A stretch of 25,831 nt of DNA, taken from a virus. The notes beneath the pieces were generated by a model. That model was not told the origin of the DNA and did no database searches. It was given only the letters and a program-made list of their open reading frames with translations. The DNA lies in the IMG/VR virus record IMGVR_UViG_3300017765_000045, positions 1 through 25,831 of that record, one strand, 5' to 3'. This document shows, one piece after another, positions 1-8,489 of the stretch. A program made the translations under genes and the position numbers. Position 1 is the stretch's first letter, and every line of letters begins with the position of its first letter.

Positions 1-3000
1 GTGTAACCGTCAAACACAGACATGTCTAGCGTATTGTTCTGCATGTATGACTGTATTATTTTACCAGCTACTTCTTCTTTAGGTATAGCGTGCTCGTATT
101 GAAACTCTTTACCTAGCTGATCAAGTCCAAGCTTAGCGGCTAGCGCATTAAAGTTTTTAGGTACTCTAGACAAGTAAGCAGCTCTTCTTAATGGCGCATC
201 CATAGACGATCCTAATGACATCACTAGCAAACCAAAATCAGCTGCATCAAAGCTATCGTCTGATTGAACTCTAGCCCAAGCGTCGTCTAATAATCTTTTT
301 ACTTCTTGTCTGGCTTCTAAAGATTTTTGTTTTCTTGTTCTAAATATATCAGCTAAGCTTTTGCTTTTTAACGAAGTAAAAAATCCTTTTGTAGATTCGG
401 CAGGCATTTCAACAACTAGTCTAACACTAGAGCCATCAGGCTTATTTAACATGTATGTGCCTTGCTTTGGAGATGTAACTTCAAACCTAGGTAAAAGACC
501 TTGGTTTACTAACGCTAAAAAATCTGCTTTACCAGTTGTAACTTGTTGTCTGTTTTCTCTAGCTATTTTTTTACCTTTTTTATCTAGCTTAAAGTCACCA
601 ATGTTTTTACCTTTAGGTAGCTTGTCTCCCTTCTTATATCGCTTCCACTTGCCACCGTTTTCTCCTTCCCAGTTTGGTGTATCAATTATTTCACCGCCAG
701 CTTTTGTAACCGTTTTACTACCGTCACCTATTTTAGAAGCACCAGCATACATAGGCATTAGTTGACTAATAACTCTTGTAGCAGCTTCTTCAGGACTTGT
801 TTCTTCGGCTAGCTTAGCTGTAGTGTTAACTAAATGAGATCTTTGTTTATTAATACCTTCAGTTTCCTTAGCTCTGTTACCAGGATTTACGGGTTTTCCG
901 TTTTCATCTTTAGGCATTATATCCATTAAGTTTTTCTTAATGCCTTTGTTGAAGTTGTTATTAAAGAACGCATCAATAAAAAAGTCTTTAACATCTTTAC
1001 CTGTAAACTCAGCAAAATTACCAAGGTCTTTTAGACTTTCGTTTACTGTATTAAAATCTTTTACAAGAGATTTAACTTCGTTTTTTATAGAGTTAATAGT
1101 TCTACTTGGAAGCGTAGACTCTGAGTATACATTGTTAAAAACGTTATCGATGCTAGCGTCACTCATGTCTGTTGTTGGTAGCGTTGCAAATACTTGTTCT
1201 ATCCTATCGTTTCTACCTTCAGCAGAGTCTTTGTTGAAAGCCATTAAACCTTTACCGTCGCCCAGTCTAGCTCTTGCTGCGTCTGAAAAAGTTCCTTCTG
1301 ATAAAGACTTTATTCTTAATTGTTGATTAGCTTCTAGCTGAGCCATTTGAACTATAAAAGCTCTAATAGCACCATCGCCGCTAGTTCCGCCTCTGTCAGA
1401 TCCATCAGGGTTCATGTTGAATAAAGCTAAAAACTCTTCTTTAGCTATGTCAGTTCTCTTGTCTTGAGCTTTCTTTTGGCCTAACTTTTTAGAGGCGCCC
1501 TCTGCTACTTTAAGTCTAGCGCCTTCAGCATATAAATCTCCAAGCTTAGTATTAGCAGCTCCAGTAGCCTCGCCGCTTCTAGTTTGACCTTCTGCTAGTA
1601 TACCTATCAAACCTTGATTTAAGTTACCATTAGCATCTATAGCTCTATCAAATATTTCTAGTTGAGCTTGTTTTCTTTGCTTAGCATTTAAGTCTTGGTT
1701 GGCTAGTATTCTTTTTGCATCAACACCGAAGTGTTTTGCTACAGCATCTAACACACCATACAAAGGGCCTGTTGGTGTAACGTCAGCTTCTTTTGTAGGA
1801 TTAAATAATTTTATATTACCTTTTTTGTCTAATACTAGCTCGCCTGTTTTCTTGTCTACTCTTGTTATTTTCTTAGCGCTGTTTAAAAACTGCTTTACAC
1901 CTTTGTACGTTAAGTTTTCTATTGATACGTCAGCGTCATCTAAGGCTTTGTCTATCGCGTTATTAGTTGTTTCGTTAAACTCGAATACCTCTCTAGCTTT
2001 TAACTCGTTTACAACCTCTCTAACTGCTTCTTTTCTACCAATAGATAGATCCTGCTCGTCTAGTTGTTCTAGCAAAGAATCTCTTTCACCTTGCATTAAG
2101 TCGCTAACAGTAGATCCACTGTCGCCAACCTCTCTGTCTAGTGATGTAGTGTCGGCTTGTTGCTCTGCTTTGTACTGATTTATTACGTCACCTTTAGCCC
2201 TGTATATAATCGACATACCAGCGCCGCCAGATACACCTGTTAGCCAACCAAACAAACTATTGTTTTTGTCTAGGTTGAAGTTTGTTAAAAATCTTCTACC
2301 TAACTCTTCTTTTACTTTTCTAGTAAACTCACGCAAAGCTTCAGGCGGTAGACCTCTTTTCGTCATGTCATTTTGAACCAAAGCGTCTAAAGCTCTACCT
2401 TCTACTATAGCAAAGTAAGCGTCTGTGTAATCAGGAGTAGCTGCAAAAGCGTCTTGACTTACGTGTTTAGGGCTGCCATCTTCGTTCTGTACAAACTTAT
2501 CAAATGTCTGCTTCAAGTCTGGATCACTCTTAATGTTGGCATCTAAAGACTTAGAGTAAGCTCTTTCAGCTCTAGCTTCTTCTTGTTGTTGTGGTGTTTT
2601 AGCTTGCTCAACAATTAGTCCACCAGCTCCTTTAGCCATCATTCTAGTAATAGCAGCATTAGGCTTATTGTTCTTTATAGAAGTATGCATATCCTTCATA
2701 AAGTTTCTAACGTCTTGATCTGTATCAAACTTTATATCTCTACCTAAATAGTTTTGTGAAAACTGTCTAAAAAAATCTTTAAGCTTCTGTAGCGTAGAGT
2801 CGTTGAACTCTATATCCCCATCAGCAAACATCTCAGAAGCTATAGTTAGTATTTCTTCACCTCTTCTATCAGCTTTATAACCACTTATTCTTTTGTTAAA
2901 CAAGGCTGCTTTGCCAGTTTTAAACGTAACACCATCGCCACTTAACATATCTATAACTCTGTCGCCTAAAGCTGTTCTAATACTTGGGTCGTTTTTCAAA

Positions 3001-6000
3001 GTGTTATACAACACTGCGTGAACAAACTCGTGGGCTTGTGTGTTAAACTTACCGTTTTCACCAATAGCTTCTGGGTTTAATTCTATTTGAAAACCTGTTA
3101 GCTTCATGTTTTTACCTTCACCAGTAAACGTAGGCGTCATGCCTCCATAAACCTTAGTGTTGTTTAGCATTTCTAAAGCGGACGAACCCTGGTCAGATCC
3201 TTCTTCAGCTTGCTTTAAAATTTCTTTAGCTTCAGCTATGTCTTCAGGTGTAGAGTTAGGATCGTTTATTACATCATTAGCAGCTTCTTTAAGTCCATCT
3301 TGAAACATAGAAAACTCTTCTACAGACTGCATGCTTCGACCAAACTCATCTTGAGAAAGATTTTCTTGCATTTCCTTATTACTAACCTCTTTAACAGAGA
3401 TATTTAAAGGACTTCCTAACTTTTTAAGCTGAGCATTTGTTTTATCTATTAAAAGCTGTTGTTGCTTTTGGTGCTTTTTAACATCAGAAGGAGGATACTT
3501 ATCTATTATATCTTGTCTAGATTTTTCGTTTTTCTTATATCTTTCGTTAAGTCTATCAAGATCTCTTTGTTTAACATCGTCTGGCGTAGTTTTATCGTTT
3601 ACTATCCTGTTATATTCTGCCTGTAGTTTAGAGTTATTTTTATTTAGCTTCAACAGTTGAGACTTTTCAGAGTCGCTAAGCATATCAACTCTGTTAGCAT
3701 CTATTTCTATAAGCTCTTTATTTTTATGTAGTATATCGCCTACCTCAGACTGTAAGTCCGCTACCTCTTCTTTAGATAAACTGTTTTTACCTTCGTGTAG
3801 CTGTCTTTTTATTTCTTGTAGTCTTTGGTTGTTAGCTGCCATAGCATCGCTAGCAGAAACAGATTTAAAAGGAGCCATCATGTGTTTGAATAACACCGGC
3901 GATTTAATGCTACCAGATATAGCTACACCAGAGACGAAAGACTCTGCAACATCATCAAATATAGTTACGCCTTCTTTGCCAGAAGCCATATCAAATAAGT
4001 TACCGCTCATAGTGGCAAGACTTTCAGATCCACCTTCTTCAATAAAGTCTTTACCCGTAGCTAGTAGAGATCTTTTGTTAAACACGTTTTGTCTAAGGTA
4101 TCTAGACGCGCCTTCAATACCAGCTTCTCTAGCCGTTGCGACAGTTCCTCTAAGTGCTCCTTTTACATATTTAATTTGGCCAAACGTAACTCTTTCTGAT
4201 AATCCTTCAGCCGTACCACTAAGCATTGAATTTGTCCACATGTTCCAAAACCCGTAGTCCGTTCCTTCAGCGCCGTCTGTGTCTTTGTAAAGAGATCGCT
4301 CTTGCTCTAGTTGATCAAACTTTTGTCCAGCAGCAGAGCCTCCCATCATTACTAAACCAGCTGTACCTCCAGTTAAAGCCATAGCTGTAAGCTGAGGTAG
4401 CTGACCACCTAGCATTGTCACAAACCACTCACCTGCGTCTGAAGAGTTTTGTATATCTCCAAAAGCTACTGGATCTTGAACTTTTTGTCTAAAGTTAGTT
4501 TGCCACTCTGATAAAACTTTTTTACCTTGTTCTCTAGCTGTTGGTGTTACTGGGTCGTTGTCCCAGTCTATACTGTCTGGAGAAGTTATTAATTTTCCAG
4601 CATTAATAAATGTTTTTATATATAGGTCAGTTATTATACCTTCTTCAATAGCCCAGTCAGATATTTCTCCAAATGGATTAACCATGTAAGCAACTTGATT
4701 TAAACCTTTTATCATATCTACAGCACCCATGAAAGCAGCGTTACCTGCTTGCGTTCCAAGTTGATGGTTCTTTTCGATAAGGGTGGAGTACATATCTAGT
4801 TGGCCTTGGTCCAAGTTAATCTCCTGCATTTGCCTATACGCTGAGCTCATAGCTTCTGATATATTTTTATTATCAGATATGTATGTATTATATTTATCTA
4901 CATTACTTTGGTACTCATCTTTTAGTTTTTGTATTTCAGTATTTGCAGCATCAACCTCTTCTTCTGTTTTATATTCTTTGCTTTGTATTTCTTCTATTTT
5001 TTTTCTAATAGGAGCTGGATCAATCTTAGATTTTAAAGCTTCAGCGTCTTTTATACTATTAGAAAAAGCTTCGTTAAGCCTATCTATTCTTGAAACAACC
5101 TCTTGTTCTTGCTTGCTTAATGTTGCTAGATGATTTTCTGTTTGATCTTCAAATAATTCTTGAGTTTCAGCCTGTCTAAACCAACCACCTCCAAGATCCT
5201 CTATGTTTTGACTAATGTTTTTCTTTAGTGTTTGTTGGTTTTTTTGAGTTGTTAGTGTTGAATTAGCTAGCTCATTTACTTCCTCATCATCATCACCTAT
5301 ACTATTGTATATATCTTTTAAGTTAACTATTTCTCCATTAGGTGCAGTGCCTTTTTGAAGATCTTTATTTATAAAGTCAAGATTGTGGTTAGCTTTTAAA
5401 AACTTATTTAAGTCTTCTCCTTTGAACCCCATAGCTTCAGCATATCTTTCTTTAGCTATTCTAATTCTAGCGTTCGTATCTGAAAAGCCAATCAAACCGT
5501 TGTTTTGTTTTTCTAGTTCTTCTTTTAGCTTGCTAGGTCTCTTTAAATTTAGCCTTGCGTATTCTTTGTCAGCAAACGAGTTTATTAAAAGATCTCTATT
5601 TTGAAACTGTCTTTCTTTTGCAGGCACTTTCGATAGCATCTCATCAGCTTTTCTCTCTGCTTCTAATATTATTTGTTTTTCTTGCTCTTCCTCTTCGCTA
5701 GTTATGTTTTCAACATCAGCTTTTAATACTTTGTTTTGCTGTAGCTCTGTTTTAGCGTTTTGTTTGTTTTCTGCTTTTTGATTATTAGTTACACGTGTAG
5801 TTTCCGCGTTACCCTCTGCAGCTGTGTTACCTCCTCTAGTAGCGTGTTTTTTCATAAACTCGTCAACTTCACTCGCAACCCTTTTGTCCTTCTTGTTTGA
5901 CCAGCCGTCTACATCAAAAGTCATGCTAGCTCCGTTCAAGGCTGTAACAGTTATTGAGTCGCTAGTGCTACTCGGGCTGCTAAAACTAAAGCCATACTCA

Positions 6001-6647
6001 GAATAATCTGTTACAAATCTATCTAAAGATGATTCGCCAAAACCAAAAAACCAACCGTTATCATCTGTGCCTATTAGCTCTTGTGTAACAGTAGGCATGT
6101 CGTTGCTAGCCCACTCGTTATCTTTAATTCTTTTTTCTTCAAGAATCTTAGACATGTCATCGTCGACTTTTTGAGGTTTTCCATCTTCGCCAGGTATAGT
6201 CCAACCTAGCTTGTGGTCGTATTGATAACCTTCTGGATCTATTATAGACTCGTTGTTTTCTGTTCTAGTCTTATTTAACTCTTGTATTTTCTTTAAATGA
6301 GGGTTTTGTTTTTCAAACTCAGCCTGCTCTTCTAGTATAGCTTGAGTTTCTTCATCTACGTTCGACGCCGAAGAACCATCTTCCGAGGTGGATGCCGTAC
6401 CGTCTTCCGGCACAGCGGCATCCGTCTGTGTCTCGGCTTTTTTTGGTGCATACTCTGGAAAAAGTTCTGGAAAAGCTTTGTTAACTTTTTCGTAGTTAAA
6501 TTTATTGTTAACAGCGGTAGTTACGTAATCTTTTATAACACTCGTGTCTACACCTTCTAGCTCTGGAAAAGCAGCTAAAACTTTATCGTAATCGTAGTCG
6601 TTAGCTACAGATGTTGTAACTAAATCTTTTAGTATTTGTTGATCCAT
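1..6647 (-). CDS. Giant internal virion protein with zinc-metallopeptidase motif (3' end outside the window)
   Basis: Reading frame of at least 2215 codons, open from ATG at 6647 to the left edge with no stop. Residues 7-30 and 39-62 form two tandem repeats (core DxVTTxVxN...AFPEL). A GC-rich Thr/Ser/Asp/Glu linker follows (about 71-96). Long charged coiled-coil regions occupy about 270-700 and 930-1085. A Gly/Met-rich hydrophobic stretch lies at about 742-773 (FVTMLGGQLPQLTAMALTGG). Residues 857-915 have a patterned block (EEGGSESLATMSGNLFDM, IFDDVAESFVSGVAISG) that I associate with large phage internal proteins. Residues 1206-1210 are HEFVH, preceded by a beta strand (FQIELNPE), with Glu1264/1265 and Glu1272 in EEILTIASEMF as candidate third ligands, so a zincin-like peptidase is likely. 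The rest, including YEHAIP near the visible end, is unassigned. It is last of a three-gene ejection block; a delivered cargo protein is inferred. Confidence 0.82.
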   Translation of the reverse strand, partial: MDQQILKDLVTTSVANDYDYDKVLAAFPELEGVDTSVIKDYVTTAVNNKFNYEKVNKAFPELFPEYAPKKAETQTDAAVPEDGTASTSEDGSSASNVDEETQAILEEQAEFEKQNPHLKKIQELNKTRTENNESIIDPEGYQYDHKLGWTIPGEDGKPQKVDDDMSKILEEKRIKDNEWASNDMPTVTQELIGTDDNGWFFGFGESSLDRFVTDYSEYGFSFSSPSSTSDSITVTALNGASMTFDVDGWSNKKDKRVASEVDEFMKKHATRGGNTAAEGNAETTRVTNNQKAENKQNAKTELQQNKVLKADVENITSEEEEQEKQIILEAERKADEMLSKVPAKERQFQNRDLLINSFADKEYARLNLKRPSKLKEELEKQNNGLIGFSDTNARIRIAKERYAEAMGFKGEDLNKFLKANHNLDFINKDLQKGTAPNGEIVNLKDIYNSIGDDDEEVNELANSTLTTQKNQQTLKKNISQNIEDLGGGWFRQAETQELFEDQTENHLATLSKQEQEVVSRIDRLNEAFSNSIKDAEALKSKIDPAPIRKKIEEIQSKEYKTEEEVDAANTEIQKLKDEYQSNVDKYNTYISDNKNISEAMSSAYRQMQEINLDQGQLDMYSTLIEKNHQLGTQAGNAAFMGAVDMIKGLNQVAYMVNPFGEISDWAIEEGIITDLYIKTFINAGKLITSPDSIDWDNDPVTPTAREQGKKVLSEWQTNFRQKVQDPVAFGDIQNSSDAGEWFVTMLGGQLPQLTAMALTGGTAGLVMMGGSAAGQKFDQLEQERSLYKDTDGAEGTDYGFWNMWTNSMLSGTAEGLSERVTFGQIKYVKGALRGTVATAREAGIEGASRYLRQNVFNKRSLLATGKDFIEEGGSESLATMSGNLFDMASGKEGVTIFDDVAESFVSGVAISGSIKSPVLFKHMMAPFKSVSASDAMAANNQRLQEIKRQLHEGKNSLSKEEVADLQSEVGDILHKNKELIEIDANRVDMLSDSEKSQLLKLNKNNSKLQAEYNRIVNDKTTPDDVKQRDLDRLNERYKKNEKSRQDIIDKYPPSDVKKHQKQQQLLIDKTNAQLKKLGSPLNISVKEVSNKEMQENLSQDEFGRSMQSVEEFSMFQDGLKEAANDVINDPNSTPEDIAEAKEILKQAEEGSDQGSSALEMLNNTKVYGGMTPTFTGEGKNMKLTGFQIELNPEAIGENGKFNTQAHEFVHAVLYNTLKNDPSIRTALGDRVIDMLSGDGVTFKTGKAALFNKRISGYKADRRGEEILTIASEMFADGDIEFNDSTLQKLKDFFRQFSQNYLGRDIKFDTDQDVRNFMKDMHTSIKNNKPNAAITRMMAKGAGGLIVEQAKTPQQQEEARAERAYSKSLDANIKSDPDLKQTFDKFVQNEDGSPKHVSQDAFAATPDYTDAYFAIVEGRALDALVQNDMTKRGLPPEALREFTRKVKEELGRRFLTNFNLDKNNSLFGWLTGVSGGAGMSIIYRAKGDVINQYKAEQQADTTSLDREVGDSGSTVSDLMQGERDSLLEQLDEQDLSIGRKEAVREVVNELKAREVFEFNETTNNAIDKALDDADVSIENLTYKGVKQFLNSAKKITRVDKKTGELVLDKKGNIKLFNPTKEADVTPTGPLYGVLDAVAKHFGVDAKRILANQDLNAKQRKQAQLEIFDRAIDANGNLNQGLIGILAEGQTRSGEATGAANTKLGDLYAEGARLKVAEGASKKLGQKKAQDKRTDIAKEEFLALFNMNPDGSDRGGTSGDGAIRAFIVQMAQLEANQQLRIKSLSEGTFSDAARARLGDGKGLMAFNKDSAEGRNDRIEQVFATLPTTDMSDASIDNVFNNVYSESTLPSRTINSIKNEVKSLVKDFNTVNESLKDLGNFAEFTGKDVKDFFIDAFFNNNFNKGIKKNLMDIMPKDENGKPVNPGNRAKETEGINKQRSHLVNTTAKLAEETSPEEAATRVISQLMPMYAGASKIGDGSKTVTKAGGEIIDTPNWEGENGGKWKRYKKGDKLPKGKNIGDFKLDKKGKKIARENRQQVTTGKADFLALVNQGLLPRFEVTSPKQGTYMLNKPDGSSVRLVVEMPAESTKGFFTSLKSKSLADIFRTRKQKSLEARQEVKRLLDDAWARVQSDDSFDAADFGLLVMSLGSSMDAPLRRAAYLSRVPKNFNALAAKLGLDQLGKEFQYEHAIPKEEVAGKIIQSYMQNNTLDMSVFDGY
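3018..3032 (-). other. HEFVH metallopeptidase motif in the giant gene
   Basis: In-frame codons CAC GAG TTT GTT CAC encode H-E-F-V-H, residues 1206-1210 of the giant protein. It sits in the context NTQAHEFVHAVLYNT after a beta strand, the usual zincin active-site helix setting. Confidence 0.8.
6359..6438 (-). other. GC-rich linker segment in the giant gene
   Basis: About 60% G+C by hand count, against a clearly AT-rich surround. It encodes a Ser/Thr/Asp/Glu/Ala linker containing PEDGTAST and SEDGSSAS, directly after the two N-terminal repeats. Confidence 0.6.
6462..6629 (-). repeat. Two-copy protein-level tandem repeat in the giant gene
   Basis: Copies at 6558-6629 and 6462-6533 each encode 24 residues, spaced 32 residues apart. 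They share K-D-[LY]-V-T-T-[SA]-V at the start and K-V-x-x-A-F-P-E-L at the end. The DNA copies use different codons, so the duplication is old and kept at the protein level. Confidence 0.85.
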
Positions 6648-6648
6648 A

Positions 6649-7839
6649 TTATGATTTTGCTAGTCTGTTACTTCCTCCTGCCTTAGTAGAGCCTTTCATG
6701 TTTGCAGCTCTTCCTTCAAGGCCAGCTGTTTCTAAAGTTGTTGTTTCTCTTGCGTCAGAGTACTTTTTATCTTGTTGAGCTACAAATCTAAAAAAGTAGT
6801 TCTCTAATACAGATCTACCTATGTTTTCATCTTCTTGTATTTTCTTTAACATAAACTCTTTGTCTTCTGGAGATATATTGTCGTACCAGTTCGTTTCACC
6901 TTCATCAGGGCTTATGTTAAATTCATTTAACTCTTCTGGGCTTAGCAGCTCTTGATACGTTAGGTTGTCTATTTCACTAGATATATCTTCCATTACACTT
7001 CTACCAGTGCTATCAAGCTTGTCTGCAAACAAAGATTTAAAATCTTTTGTATTTAAGTTGTTGCTTATTTGTCTTTTAACATCTGCTTCATCAAAAAATC
7101 CTCCAGAACCTGCGTTATCCTTTACAGCTTTAGCCATATTGCCTATAGCTAAATCAAACTCTGAAGCTTTAGGTACAGTCATTTCTTCTAGTTCAGCTCT
7201 TGTACCAGTAAACACATCAGGCGGTCCAGCAGAACCTGCCGGCGATGGTACTTCTATTGTATATACTTTTTCGCCTTTTTCATTTGTAGATATTTGAGAC
7301 TCTCCAGCGTAAAACTTTTCTAACAACGAAACTGTTCTTTGATCAGTAGCACTACTTACCGTTGATTTATTTTTTTTGGGATCCATGCTAAAGTCTTTTA
7401 ACCCAGTAGCAGATTCAACGTCGCTAGCTGTTTGCGTTTTTATATCTGCAATATACATGTTAAACTCACGCGTTAAGTCAGCACGCTCTTTGTCATCTGT
7501 AGATTCTAATATCTGATTTCTAAGATCTTGAAGCTTATCATAGCCGAAGTTGTATTCATTAGTATTAGAACCAGCGTTAATAAATTCGTCTAGCTTAGTC
7601 TGAAGATTACCTTCTAACCTGTCTTGTTCTGCTTTCTGCTCTTTCTCTAAAGCTTCTTTTTCTGCAGCAGCATCGTCTAACAATTCAGTTCCTTTGTCAA
7701 CAGCTAACTGTCCTAGCGTTTCGCCAAAAGTATCAGCTTTAAAAGTACCAACTCCAGCGGCCGCTTGTGAAGCCCTGTTTAATCTATTAAGTTCGTTTGC
7801 ACCTAATCCTAAATTTATACCTGCGCTTTTCTTTGCCAT
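6649..7839 (-). CDS. Putative internal virion / ejection protein, 396 aa
   Basis: 396-aa protein without a recognised domain. It has a Gly/Asn-rich start (MAKKSAGINLGLGANELNRL), a helical segment with a strong coiled coil at about 55-88 (DAAAEKEALEKEQKAEQDRL) and further charged helices (RNQILESTDDKERADLTREF). A Pro/Gly-rich beta segment at about 205-225 (IEVPSPAGSAGPPDV) is followed by an acidic helical C-terminal half. The position between the 213-aa ejection-like gene and the giant gene suggests an ejection or cargo protein, the counterpart of T7 gp15 or a crAss cargo protein. No hydrolase motif is seen. It ends in the TAATATG junction to the giant gene. Function is inference. Confidence 0.6.
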   Translation of the reverse strand: MAKKSAGINLGLGANELNRLNRASQAAAGVGTFKADTFGETLGQLAVDKGTELLDDAAAEKEALEKEQKAEQDRLEGNLQTKLDEFINAGSNTNEYNFGYDKLQDLRNQILESTDDKERADLTREFNMYIADIKTQTASDVESATGLKDFSMDPKKNKSTVSSATDQRTVSLLEKFYAGESQISTNEKGEKVYTIEVPSPAGSAGPPDVFTGTRAELEEMTVPKASEFDLAIGNMAKAVKDNAGSGGFFDEADVKRQISNNLNTKDFKSLFADKLDSTGRSVMEDISSEIDNLTYQELLSPEELNEFNISPDEGETNWYDNISPEDKEFMLKKIQEDENIGRSVLENYFFRFVAQQDKKYSDARETTTLETAGLEGRAANMKGSTKAGGSNRLAKS

Positions 7840-7846
7840 ATCTATG

Positions 7847-8488
7847 TTATGAAGGATCTAAGAAAGATCCTGTTAAATCTGTGCCTCCTGTAGCCAAGTT
7901 CATACCAGCGCCAGCAATATCGCCAATACCAGACATCATCATATTTTGGGCGTCTGTTACAGCTTGTTGTTGGTTAGCATAGTCGTCAGCTGCCATACCC
8001 ATTAGCGATTTTGTTTTATCAGCCACCATTTGTCTAGACATAATATCACCTTCTCTTTCTAAACCTTGAAGTCTAGAAGCCTCTTTACGTTCAGCTAATT
8101 GGTTGGCTTGCTCTTGCTTACCTATAGATATAGCTGCTTTACGAGCGTTCTCAGATCCTTGATTTGCTAGTGTTTGAGCTAGAGCTGCAATACCAGATCC
8201 ACCAGCCGCTCCTCTCATATCTGCTAGTATATTTGCTTGTGACTGCGCTTGTTTCTCGGCTGTGAACTGCGCTTCTTCTTGGTTGACTGTTAAATCTTCC
8301 ATCGTGTTTTCCATGTTCTGATATGGGTTGGAAGTGTCTAAGTTTTTAAAAGCTTGCTTCTGAGCTTCTAACTCTGCTTGAGCTGCTGCTGCTGCCGCTT
8401 TAGCTTTCTTCTTTTGAACACCGCCTGATATAGCTTTAGCTGCACCACCTGCAACGGCTAAGCCTAATCCTACTGCTACAAATGACAT
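7847..8488 (-). CDS. Putative DNA-ejection (internal virion) protein, 213 aa
   Basis: The N-terminus is a Gly/Ala/Val-rich hydrophobic segment (residues 3-23, VAVGLGLAVAGGAAKAISGG), a possible membrane-inserting helix. An Ala-rich coiled coil with KKKAKAAAAAAQAELEAQKQ follows, then a conserved-looking block with LADMRGAAGGSGIAALAQTLA and NARKAAISIGKQEQANQLA (about 89-140). The C-terminus is Gly-rich. This architecture, hydrophobic head plus Ala-rich helices and Gly patch, matches small internal virion or ejection proteins such as the T7 gp14 class that build a channel through the envelope. The family assignment is by analogy and position: it precedes a coiled-coil protein and a giant protein, the usual ejection-protein order. 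A weak six-base inverted repeat overlaps the end of the gene. Confidence 0.6.
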   Translation of the reverse strand: MSFVAVGLGLAVAGGAAKAISGGVQKKKAKAAAAAAQAELEAQKQAFKNLDTSNPYQNMENTMEDLTVNQEEAQFTAEKQAQSQANILADMRGAAGGSGIAALAQTLANQGSENARKAAISIGKQEQANQLAERKEASRLQGLEREGDIMSRQMVADKTKSLMGMAADDYANQQQAVTDAQNMMMSGIGDIAGAGMNLATGGTDLTGSFLDPS

Positions 8489-8489
8489 A

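Noticed and set aside
361-6560. Several plus-strand open frames of 60-160 codons
   Set aside because: They lie antisense to the giant minus-strand frame, are in fixed register opposite its codons, and have Leu/Ser-rich translations without domain character.
7854-7870. Six-base inverted repeat GGATCT/AGATCC at the end of the 213-aa gene
   Set aside because: Short, inside coding sequence and without a T-tract; easily due to chance.
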